From: Anaerolineales bacterium UBA832
Lineage (GTDB): Bacteria > Chloroflexota > Anaerolineae > Anaerolineales > UBA11657
Direction: 5' to 3'
DNA length: 5,492 bases
Assembly (NCBI GenBank): GCA_002296125.1
Contig: DBHI01000080.1
Location: 1 to 5,492, forward strand
The notes beneath the pieces were generated by a model, which did not search any database, had not been told where the DNA came from, and was given only the letters and a program-made list of their open reading frames with translations. Numbering within the stretch: position 1 is the first letter of the stretch; each line of letters opens with the position of its first letter. Both the position numbers and the translations under genes were made by a program. Shown here in pieces: positions 1 through 4,896 of the stretch.

Positions 1-3000
1 ATGGTGATGAACTTTTTATTGCTGATTCTATTAAACATATTGGTGATACTGATACTGCAATAAGTTTTCCCTCTAACGATACTATCAGATTTAGTACTGG
101 TGGTACTGCAAGAGTTACAGTTACTGATGCAACCACTACAGTTGCTAATAATTTAACAGTTACAGGTAATTTCCAAGTCGATGGTACAAATACAGTAGTT
201 AATTCTACCACCATGACGGTGGATGATAAGAACATTGTCTTAGGTTCTGGTGCTGCTAATGATGCTGCTGCAGACGGTGGTGGTATTACTCTAGAGTCTG
301 GCGACGGTAATAAGACATGGAATTGGGTAGATGCCACAGATGCATGGACATCTTCTGAACATATAGCTTTGGCTAGTGGTAAAAAAGTATATCTTACTGA
401 TACAAATACAGCTTTATCAGAAGGTTCTACTAATACTTTAAGGATCACTACTGATTCTGGATATGTAGATATTGGCCCTAAGAATACAAGTTGGTGTCAT
501 TTTCATACCGATAGAGCTTCTTTCTATTTTGCTCAAAATGCATCATTTAATGGAGCTGTTTCTCCTTATGGAGACAGTACTCATAATATAGGAGCAAGCG
601 GAAATCGTTGGGCAAATATCTATGGAGACACTCTTCATGGAGGAAGAATGACTCTTAGTGATGACGGGTCTGCTAGTCCGACTTTATTAATAGCTGGTGA
701 TGATCAAAATCCGTGGGGAATTCAAGTAAGAAATGATACTTATGCAACAGGAAATGAAGGTTTAAAAATATATCAAAGTAATGCAGGTGTTAGCTATCTC
801 CAAACTAGGGGAACATCCGCTAGAGGTCGTTTGATTATGCAGCAGCATAACGGGACGACAACTAACAATATGATTGAGTTTACGGAAGGAGGTGCAGTAG
901 ACATTGATTATCAGGGTAGTTCAAAATTAACAACCACTAACACGGGAGTAACGATAACTGGAACATGCACAGCAACAACCTTTAGTGGATCAGGGGCATC
1001 TCTCACCAACGTCAACGCAACAACTTTAGATTCGATTGATTCTGCCTCGTTCTTAAGATCTGATGCTAATGACACATCAAGCGGTACTATCGCATTTGGA
1101 ACAGGTGCTTTAGATCCAGATTCTTTTGGAAGTTATAGTGGTGGTTTTGGAAATATAGCAGATGGAGGCGGTTGGGGTGTTAGAGGTTTGTTTGTGCATG
1201 GTGGAACAGCAGGTGAAGCAGCAGCAATCGGACATAATAGCGATAAATTATATTTTGGAATCCAAGACGGCTCTAGTGCAAACAGCATGGAGACTTGGTT
1301 AGACGTTACGCCAGGTACAAGAGTTATAAATTTCCAAACTGATAACAACGCTACTAATGTTCAAATTGGCGGCAACAAGATATTTCATGCAGGCAACGAC
1401 GGTACTGGTAGCGGTTTAGATGCGGATTTATTAGATGGAGTTCAAGGTGCAAGTTACTTAAGATCGGATGCGGAAGATTCTTCATCTGCACCTTTAAATA
1501 TAAATGGTGGCACAGCTAATGCAAGTAATGACGCTACTTTATATGTCACATCAACTAATAATAATGACTGGGGATTAAAGGTAAACAAATACAACGGCTC
1601 GGCGACAGAATATGGGGTAATGATTGATGTCGCTTCTTCGTCTAATCATGCGTTAAGAATTAGGGGGAATCAAAGTGAGGTGTTTCGGGTCAGCGGAAAT
1701 GGTACTGTCACCGCAGGAGGAAGTAATACTGTTTGGCACGCAGGAAATGACGGCTCTGGTTCTGGGTTAGATGCTGATACTTTGGATGGTGTTCAGGGTG
1801 GTAGTTATTTAAGATCTGATGCTGGCGATAGCTTTACTGGAGGAACCTTAACAATAGCTGGTGGTAACGATATAAGATTTAGCAATGGAGGTTGGTCGGG
1901 TGAAAGTACAAAAATTCAACATCACAGCAATTGGCTGTATATGATTGGTGGATCTAACGGTTTTATTTTTAGACATACGGATGGAAGTAACAGATGGCAA
2001 ATAAATTCATCTGGTCATCTTTTCCCTTCTAGTAATACTACTTATGACCTTGGAACCTCATCTTATAAGATAAATAACGGTTACTTTAATTGGCTTTATA
2101 GCGATGCTGCCAATAGAACTAGCACAAAACCAACCAGATTTACCGCCTCAGATGATGCTTGGCTTCGTTATTACGATGGTCAATATTTCCGTATGTGGCT
2201 TGGCCTTTCAGCTAAGACAAATAACTATGGAAGACTGGATTCTACAACAGATTCAGATTACTGGGTAGGAGCAGCAGGTTGGGGTACGACCTCAATGAAT
2301 GACTTAATGGGTAAAGGGAATGTCTTCTGGGATACATGGAGTAACCCTAATGGGCAACCAAGTGGGACAAGTCATTGGACTGGATTTAACTGTTTGCATT
2401 ACACCAATAGAGGAACTGATGGCACAAGTTCTGGAGGTGCTTACGGATGGCAAATGACAATGGGGGCTGGAAATCCTTCTCTTTTATATGTCAGAGGAAA
2501 CTGGAGTTCTGGTAATTTAGGAACACCAACTTGGTATAAGGTCTGGAACGAAGCTAATGACGGCTCTGGCAGTGGGTTAGATGCTGATACCGTTGATGGT
2601 ATTCAAGGAGGTAGTTTCTTAAGGACAGATACAAACGATAATGTTATTGGTGGACCGTGGCAATTGACAAATACTGGCACTACTAATTGGGGGTTCAGAT
2701 TTGTAAACAGTACTGGTACAAATAATTCGGTTTATATGGCTCATGGAACTCATGGGATGCACATTAGAAATGACTCAGCAGGGACTGGTAATTATTTACT
2801 TCAAGTTTACGGTTCAAATGGAACTGATTTTAAGGTAAGGGGTGGTGACGCATTAGTGACCAGTGGTGGAAATACAATGTGGCACGCTGGTAATGACGGC
2901 TCTGGATCTGGCTTGGATGCTGACAAGTTAGACAATATTGAGGCAAGTGGTTTTGTGAAACAAGATAATAATAGTTTTCATGTTTTGAGGTTTGGTAGTG

Positions 3001-4034
3001 GTAGTAATTCGGGTCATACTCGTACCTCTTATCCTTATGCAATTTTTCAAGAAACAGGTGCTTGGTCTACTCCATATCCTGATCTATGTATCAACTACCA
3101 CACAGGGATAAAGATTGGTTGTGGTAATCAAAGTTATGGAGGTTTGAGATTTACTCCTGACTACAACAGTGAAACGATATTGATGTCAATTAATAATGGT
3201 ACTGAAACTAATGGAAATGGAAACGTACTAGTAAATTGCGAGCTTTATTGTGATAGGTGGTTCAGAAATAACGATTCAGGTGAGGGGATGTATAACGACG
3301 CCAGCACTCAACATTGGTATTCAGACAATGATGATATATGGAATATAGCTGGTGGTACTGCCAGCAACAGTATTCGTTTTAGAGATGAAAATGCAGGAAC
3401 TACTAGAGGATATGTTTTTGCAAATAATGGTAATCAAATAGGTTTCTTGAATCCTAGTGGTGGTTGGCAATTGATGTCTAATAATGCTTCTTCATTAGTG
3501 GCAAAATATCATATAATACCGTGGTATGATGATAATTATGATTTGGGTTTTAGTAATTTAAGATGGGATGATATATTTGCGACAAATGGCACAATCCAAA
3601 CCTCTGATGAAAGATTAAAGCAAGACATCGCATCATTAACAACTGCTGAAATGAAAGCAGCGAAAAGATTATCTGCACTATTTAAAACTTATAGATGGAA
3701 AGATGCTGTAGTAAAAAAAGGAACTGACAAGGCAAGAACTCATACTGGTATAATCGCACAACAAATAGTTGCAGCGATGGAAGCAGAAGGTCTTGATTAT
3801 GCAAAGTATGCATTTATATGTTATAATGAGTGGTATGAAAATGATGAGGGAAAAGTTATAAATTTTGATGAAGCGTATAACCATGACGTAAAGGATAGTA
3901 GTAATCTTGATGGTTATGTAAAGACAGGAAGATTTTCTGTAAGATATACTGAGTTGTTATCTTTCATTGCTGCATACAATGAACAAAGATTTACTTCAAT
4001 TGAATCAAGACTTTCAGCACTTGAGGGTTCATAA
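1..4034 (+). CDS. Large modular phage tail fibre protein with C-terminal S74 intramolecular chaperone (5' partial)
   Basis: The frame is open from base 3 to the TAA at 4032-4034, giving at least 1343 residues; the start lies upstream of the window. The ATG at 213 has no Shine-Dalgarno sequence and sits inside a conserved fibre module (VDGTNTVVNS...MTVDDKNIVLGSG), so it is internal. Residue numbers here count from base 3. Modules in order: a GDTDTAISFP segment (about 14-23), the VDGTN/DDKNI module (59-85), three YDLG/RW-type modules (187-208, 672-702, 1170-1196), HAGNDG...LDAD linkers (460, 577, 847, 959, with a degenerate one at 340), a knob-like module (about 766-848), and the S74 chaperone (1201-1343). 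The composition is rich in Gly, Ser, Asn, Asp and Thr, with no signal peptide or membrane segment in the visible part, as in trimeric beta-structured fibres that contact the host surface. The product is inferred from module type; whether it is a long tail fibre, side fibre or baseplate spike cannot be decided. It ends 17 bases before the next gene. Confidence 0.9.
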   Translation, partial: GDELFIADSIKHIGDTDTAISFPSNDTIRFSTGGTARVTVTDATTTVANNLTVTGNFQVDGTNTVVNSTTMTVDDKNIVLGSGAANDAAADGGGITLESGDGNKTWNWVDATDAWTSSEHIALASGKKVYLTDTNTALSEGSTNTLRITTDSGYVDIGPKNTSWCHFHTDRASFYFAQNASFNGAVSPYGDSTHNIGASGNRWANIYGDTLHGGRMTLSDDGSASPTLLIAGDDQNPWGIQVRNDTYATGNEGLKIYQSNAGVSYLQTRGTSARGRLIMQQHNGTTTNNMIEFTEGGAVDIDYQGSSKLTTTNTGVTITGTCTATTFSGSGASLTNVNATTLDSIDSASFLRSDANDTSSGTIAFGTGALDPDSFGSYSGGFGNIADGGGWGVRGLFVHGGTAGEAAAIGHNSDKLYFGIQDGSSANSMETWLDVTPGTRVINFQTDNNATNVQIGGNKIFHAGNDGTGSGLDADLLDGVQGASYLRSDAEDSSSAPLNINGGTANASNDATLYVTSTNNNDWGLKVNKYNGSATEYGVMIDVASSSNHALRIRGNQSEVFRVSGNGTVTAGGSNTVWHAGNDGSGSGLDADTLDGVQGGSYLRSDAGDSFTGGTLTIAGGNDIRFSNGGWSGESTKIQHHSNWLYMIGGSNGFIFRHTDGSNRWQINSSGHLFPSSNTTYDLGTSSYKINNGYFNWLYSDAANRTSTKPTRFTASDDAWLRYYDGQYFRMWLGLSAKTNNYGRLDSTTDSDYWVGAAGWGTTSMNDLMGKGNVFWDTWSNPNGQPSGTSHWTGFNCLHYTNRGTDGTSSGGAYGWQMTMGAGNPSLLYVRGNWSSGNLGTPTWYKVWNEANDGSGSGLDADTVDGIQGGSFLRTDTNDNVIGGPWQLTNTGTTNWGFRFVNSTGTNNSVYMAHGTHGMHIRNDSAGTGNYLLQVYGSNGTDFKVRGGDALVTSGGNTMWHAGNDGSGSGLDADKLDNIEASGFVKQDNNSFHVLRFGSGSNSGHTRTSYPYAIFQETGAWSTPYPDLCINYHTGIKIGCGNQSYGGLRFTPDYNSETILMSINNGTETNGNGNVLVNCELYCDRWFRNNDSGEGMYNDASTQHWYSDNDDIWNIAGGTASNSIRFRDENAGTTRGYVFANNGNQIGFLNPSGGWQLMSNNASSLVAKYHIIPWYDDNYDLGFSNLRWDDIFATNGTIQTSDERLKQDIASLTTAEMKAAKRLSALFKTYRWKDAVVKKGTDKARTHTGIIAQQIVAAMEAEGLDYAKYAFICYNEWYENDEGKVINFDEAYNHDVKDSSNLDGYVKTGRFSVRYTELLSFIAAYNEQRFTSIESRLSALEGS
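177..260 (+). other. Conserved N-terminal fibre module (VDGTN...VDDKNIVLGSG)
   Basis: The translated segment VDGTNTVVNSTTMTVDDKNI followed by VLGSG resembles a module I recall from many marine-phage fibre proteins (pattern DGT-T-VNSTT-TVDDKNI-LG). It continues into an Ala-Asp-Gly-Gly-Gly-Ile-Thr-Leu stretch and a Trp-rich segment (TWNWVDATDAW). Its conserved core spans the ATG at 213, which is the main reason for treating that Met as internal. Module assignment is by recalled pattern only. Confidence 0.6.
561..626 (+). repeat. Fibre YDLG-type module, first copy
   Basis: Encodes SPYGDSTHNIGASGNRWANI followed by YG. The spacing of the Asn-Ile-Gly and Arg-Trp...Ile-Tyr elements matches the module just before the chaperone domain at 3510-3590, with Asn-Ile replacing Asp-Leu. 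Confidence 0.6.
1020..1073 (+). repeat. Degenerate fibre linker copy (LDSIDSASFLRSDAND)
   Basis: This stretch encodes TTLDSIDSASFLRSDAND, which matches the second half of the linker repeat found four more times downstream (LDG-QG-SYLRSDA-D). The HAGNDG half is missing and is replaced by SGSGASLTNVNA, a common fibre spacer. It marks a module boundary in the fibre. Confidence 0.6.
1380..1478 (+). repeat. Fibre linker repeat copy 1
   Basis: Encodes IFHAGNDGTGSGLDADLLDG followed by VQGASYLRSDAED. This 33-residue linker type, with a His-Ala-Gly-Asn-Asp-Gly core and a Leu-Asp-Ala-Asp/Leu-Asp-Gly core, is common in phage tail fibres and separates beta-structured modules. It is the most diverged of the four full copies at the DNA level. 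Confidence 0.75.
1731..1829 (+). repeat. Fibre linker repeat copy 2
   Basis: Encodes VWHAGNDGSGSGLDADTLDG followed by VQGGSYLRSDAGD. Its start lies 351 bases after copy 1. Over the 35 bases beginning at AATGACGGCTCTGG it differs from copy 3 by only three adjacent positions (TTC against CAG), which is close at the DNA level for copies 810 bases apart. Confidence 0.8.
2016..2108 (+). repeat. Fibre YDLG module, second copy
   Basis: Encodes HLFPSSNTTYDLGTSS followed by YKINNGYFNWLYSDA. It matches the pattern Pro...(Tyr/His)-(Asp/Asn)-(Leu/Ile)-Gly-x-Ser...(Trp/Phe)...(Ile/Leu)-(Tyr/Phe) also present at 561-626 (SPYGDSTHNIGASGNRWANI) and 3510-3590 (YDLGFSNLRWDDIFATNG). In phage fibres the last such module normally precedes the chaperone domain directly, as it does here. 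The internal copies suggest fibre growth by duplication or acquisition of modules. Confidence 0.6.
2298..2546 (+). other. Knob-like module within the fibre
   Basis: The segment starts NDLMGKGNVFWDTW and runs through the aromatic-rich HWTGFNCLHYTN, GGAYGWQMTMG and SLLYVRGNWSSG to TPTWYKVW. The order, with a hydrophobic strand, then Tyr-Gly-Trp-Gln, then a (Leu/Val)-Tyr-(Val/x)-Arg strand and a final Trp-x-x-(Val/Trp), resembles pyocin-knob-type modules of phage fibres, where a Trp-Tyr-Lys-Val-Trp end leads into the next linker. That is how it ends here (copy 3 at 2541). Such modules often carry receptor or glycan contacts, but no binding residue can be named from sequence. Confidence 0.45.
2541..2639 (+). 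repeat. Fibre linker repeat copy 3 (variant without His)
   Basis: Encodes VWNEANDGSGSGLDADTVDG followed by IQGGSFLRTDTND. The usual Trp-His-Ala-Gly is replaced by Trp-Asn-Glu-Ala, apparently where the upstream knob-like module was joined to the linker. The DNA from AATGACGGCTCTGG onward is nearly identical to copy 2. Confidence 0.75.
2877..2972 (+). repeat. Fibre linker repeat copy 4
   Basis: Encodes MWHAGNDGSGSGLDADKLDN followed by IEASGFVKQDNN. The first half is conserved, including the shared AATGACGGCTCTGG string, while the second half has drifted: Leu-Asp-Asn-Ile-Glu instead of Leu-Asp-Gly-Val-Gln. It is 336 bases after copy 3. Confidence 0.75.
3510..3590 (+). repeat. Fibre YDLG module, third copy, next to the chaperone
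   Basis: Encodes HIIPWYDDNYDLGFSNLRWD followed by DIFATNG. The Tyr-Asp-Leu-Gly...Arg-Trp-Asp-Asp-Ile-(Phe/Tyr)-Ala pattern is typical of the segment immediately before S74 chaperone domains, which begin 12 bases later at the Ser of TSDERLK. Confidence 0.75.
3603..4031 (+). other. S74 intramolecular chaperone / self-cleaving domain of the fibre
   Basis: The last 143 residues of the fibre start at the Ser of the motif TSDERLKQDI (Ser codon 3603-3605). This is the hallmark of the peptidase S74 / endosialidase-type C-terminal chaperone. Later motifs fit too: a hydrophobic-basic stretch AAKRLSALFKTYRWKDA, the HTGIIAQQI element, RFSVRYTELLSFIAAYNEQ, and a short C-terminal coiled-coil-like tail (FTSIESRLSALEGS). 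In studied members the domain trimerises, folds the beta-structured stalk, then cuts itself off just before this Ser using Ser and Lys as a dyad. Here Ser and the Lys six codons later (Ser-Asp-Glu-Arg-Leu-Lys) are both present, so autocleavage is predicted and the mature fibre would end near base 3602. Cleavage itself is inferred. Confidence 0.88.
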
Positions 4035-4037
4035 ATA
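4030..4037 (+). promoter_or_regulatory. T4-like late promoter motif, CATAAATA
   Basis: CATAAATA matches seven of eight bases of the T4 late promoter TATAAATA and overlaps the fibre stop codon (TAA at 4032-4034). By T4 geometry the start would be near 4043, leaving a leader of about nine mostly A bases before the ATG at 4052. Position in a gap favours it, but one similar octamer (GATAAATA at 2069) occurs inside the fibre gene, so the motif alone is weak evidence. Confidence 0.45.
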
Positions 4038-4051
4038 CTTAAAAAAAAATC

Positions 4052-4393
4052 ATGGCAGTTATAAAAACTTGGTCAGTCCTTGATCTAACAAGAGAAACGT
4101 CAGATGGTTATGTTTGTTGGGTGAAATGGAAATTAACTGGTACGGAAGGCGACAAGACAGTTGAGGCGAAAGGTAAAACAAAACTTGAAAGACCTTCATC
4201 TGTTTTAGAACCTTATGATTCTTTAACTGAAGAAAAGATTATTGGTTGGGTAAAAGCAAAGATCAACGCTGAATCTCCTATTGTTACTGATGAACTTACA
4301 GGAAAAACAGCTGTTGAAAGATGGGAGGATGTAATGGATAAAAAGATGGGATGGCTCAACGGACCAGCTACGGAAAATGGGAAACCATTCTGA
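4052..4393 (+). CDS. Small phage protein of unknown function (113 aa), paralogue of the next gene
   Basis: The ATG at 4052 lies 17 bases after the fibre stop. No Shine-Dalgarno sequence is visible, only a run of nine A bases followed by TC. The 113-residue product is soluble-looking, with no signal peptide or membrane segment. It has an N-terminal strand (IKTWSVLDL, 4-12), a SDGYV turn (17-21), an alternating strand VKWKLTGTEGDKTVEAKGK (24-42), then a Lys-rich helix with SLTEEKIIGWVKAKI (57-71) and a C-terminal segment ending NGPATENGKPF. The pattern SDG-V...W-x-(V/L)-x-G-x-(D/E)-G, then (S/D)LTE-x-x-(I/V)-x-WVK, then Asn...Pro...Gly-x-Pro-aromatic matches small uncharacterised proteins I recall from marine cyanophages; no function is known to me. 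It lies between two fibre genes under a possible late promoter, so a virion or fibre-associated role is plausible. Fibre-assembly chaperone is an alternative without motif support. Confidence 0.85.
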   Translation: MAVIKTWSVLDLTRETSDGYVCWVKWKLTGTEGDKTVEAKGKTKLERPSSVLEPYDSLTEEKIIGWVKAKINAESPIVTDELTGKTAVERWEDVMDKKMGWLNGPATENGKPF

Positions 4394-4395
4394 CA

Positions 4396-4402
4396 CTAAA
4401 TA
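4396..4402 (+). promoter_or_regulatory. Late-promoter-like motif, CTAAATA
   Basis: CTAAATA starts two bases after the stop codon of the 113-residue gene and 28 bases lie between its end and the ATG at 4431. A CTAAATA variant of the T4 late promoter has been described in marine cyanophages, as far as I recall. I saw no second CTAAATA in the window by eye. It would give a leader of roughly 20 bases. Confidence 0.4.
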
Positions 4403-4430
4403 AGATATAGTAAAAGAAAACATTAGATCA

Positions 4431-4829
4431 ATGGCAACCACTTTTCAGTATAAGGTTAGTAGTTTAAAGACCAATCCAAGTGATGATGGTTACATTACTG
4501 AGGCTACAGTTCAAATATTTGGAACAGAAGGATCTGTAACCAAATCAACTCATTGCCATTGTGTTTTTCCTGGCAATAAAGCAGCAGTTGGGAGTGGTTT
4601 TAAATCACTTGATGATTTAAAAAAAGCGGAAGGAGAAGCAACTATTGTTGAATGGGCTAAGGCTGGATGGACTGATTACAAAGTCAAAAAATTAGAAGCT
4701 TCTGTTCAAAGAGCAATTGATGATCAAAACAGTAAGGCTAGTGAAGTACTCATAAACGCAGAAGATACTTCTTATGCTGCTGCTCCAGCAGTTACTCCAG
4801 ATCCTAATGCAGGAGCTCCTGCTGCGTAA
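4431..4829 (+). CDS. Small phage protein of unknown function (132 aa) with Ala/Pro-rich tail
   Basis: The ATG at 4431 is 37 bases after the previous stop, with an A-rich leader and no clear Shine-Dalgarno sequence. The protein aligns by eye with the 113-residue neighbour: a SDDGYI turn (17-22) then strand EATVQIFGTEG (24-34), and later a helix EATIVEWAKAGW (69-80) that matches EEKIIGWVKAKI there. It adds a HCHC cluster (41-44), a SLDDLKKAEG segment (59-68), a charged helix YKVKKLEASVQRAIDDQ (83-99), and an Ala/Pro-rich disordered tail (about 114-132, ending AGAPAA). No signal peptide or membrane segment is seen. Homology between the two is inferred from shared GTEG and WxKA landmarks in the same order; overall identity is low. 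Function is unknown; a minor virion or fibre-linked role is only suggested by position. Confidence 0.85.
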   Translation: MATTFQYKVSSLKTNPSDDGYITEATVQIFGTEGSVTKSTHCHCVFPGNKAAVGSGFKSLDDLKKAEGEATIVEWAKAGWTDYKVKKLEASVQRAIDDQNSKASEVLINAEDTSYAAAPAVTPDPNAGAPAA

Positions 4830-4860
4830 AACCTTTTAAGTTTGTACTCCCTTAATACAG

Positions 4861-4868
4861 TATAAATA
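4861..4868 (+). promoter_or_regulatory. T4-type late promoter, perfect TATAAATA
   Basis: An exact match to the T4 late promoter octamer, recognised in T4 by the gp55 sigma factor with the sliding clamp. By T4 spacing, transcription would begin around 4874, just before AGGG and about 19 bases before the fibre ATG at 4893. I found no other exact copy in the window by eye, and it lies in the longest intergenic gap, directly upstream of a structural gene. Confidence 0.7.
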
Positions 4869-4874
4869 AAAAAT

Positions 4875-4878
4875 AGGG
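4875..4878 (+). promoter_or_regulatory. Shine-Dalgarno-like AGGG
   Basis: AGGG is the only recognisable ribosome site in front of any start in this window. It is nine bases from the ATG at 4888 but 14 bases from the ATG at 4893 that opens the fibre frame. The spacing is better for the first, which reads only Met-Ala-stop. Confidence 0.4.
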
Positions 4879-4887
4879 TAAGTACTA

Positions 4888-4896
4888 ATGGCATGA
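4888..4896 (+). other. Two-codon reading frame ATG-GCA-TGA overlapping the fibre start
   Basis: ATG at 4888 reads Met-Ala and stops at TGA 4894-4896. This stop overlaps the ATG at 4893-4895 in an ATGA arrangement typical of translational coupling. It is either a minimal leader cistron that delivers ribosomes to the fibre start, a relic of an older start shifted out of frame by an indel, or chance. Confidence 0.3.

Larger units (their letters stand above)
4844..4885 (+). promoter_or_regulatory. Imperfect inverted repeat enclosing a late promoter and a Shine-Dalgarno sequence
   Basis: GTACTCCCT (4844-4852) can pair with AGGG (4875-4878) plus AGTAC (4881-4885), giving nine base pairs with a two-base bulge (TA, 4879-4880) and a 22-base loop. 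The loop contains TATAAATA (4861-4868) and the right arm contains the AGGG ribosome site. RNA made by read-through could hide AGGG, whereas RNA started at about 4874 lacks the left arm. T4 genes e and soc are known to be controlled this way. There is no U run after the stem, so it is not a terminator. The pairing is seen in sequence; the regulation is inferred. Confidence 0.5.

Noticed and set aside
1..63. A short hydrophobic reading frame from the ATG at base 1 to TAA at 61-63 (20 residues, Leu/Ile-rich)
   Set aside because: It lies in another frame over the fibre gene, which is open through this whole stretch with convincing fibre motifs. The hydrophobic look comes from the AT-rich sequence read out of frame.
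1133..1348. Minus-strand open frame of 71 codons
   Set aside because: It lies wholly inside the fibre gene on the opposite strand, with no ribosome site and no recognisable domain; the same holds for minus-strand frames at 2830-3042, 3678-3884, 4223-4441 and 5119-5304.
2069..2076. GATAAATA inside the fibre gene as a late promoter
   Set aside because: It matches seven of eight positions but lies in the middle of a coding region with no start downstream that makes sense. It shows that one-mismatch matches occur by chance here.
1380..2972. CRISPR array or tandem DNA repeat
   Set aside because: The repeats are spaced 336-810 bases apart, are in frame, and encode a known type of fibre linker; the spacers are coding modules.
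4035..4051. Transcription terminator after the fibre gene
   Set aside because: There is a run of nine A bases but no GC-rich stem on either strand and no T run on the coding strand.
4385..4434. CCATT (4385-4389) and AATGG (4430-4434) as a hairpin hiding the start of the 132-residue gene
   Set aside because: Only five base pairs, mostly weak, with a 40-base loop and no extension; easily chance, unlike the nine-pair arrangement in the next gap.
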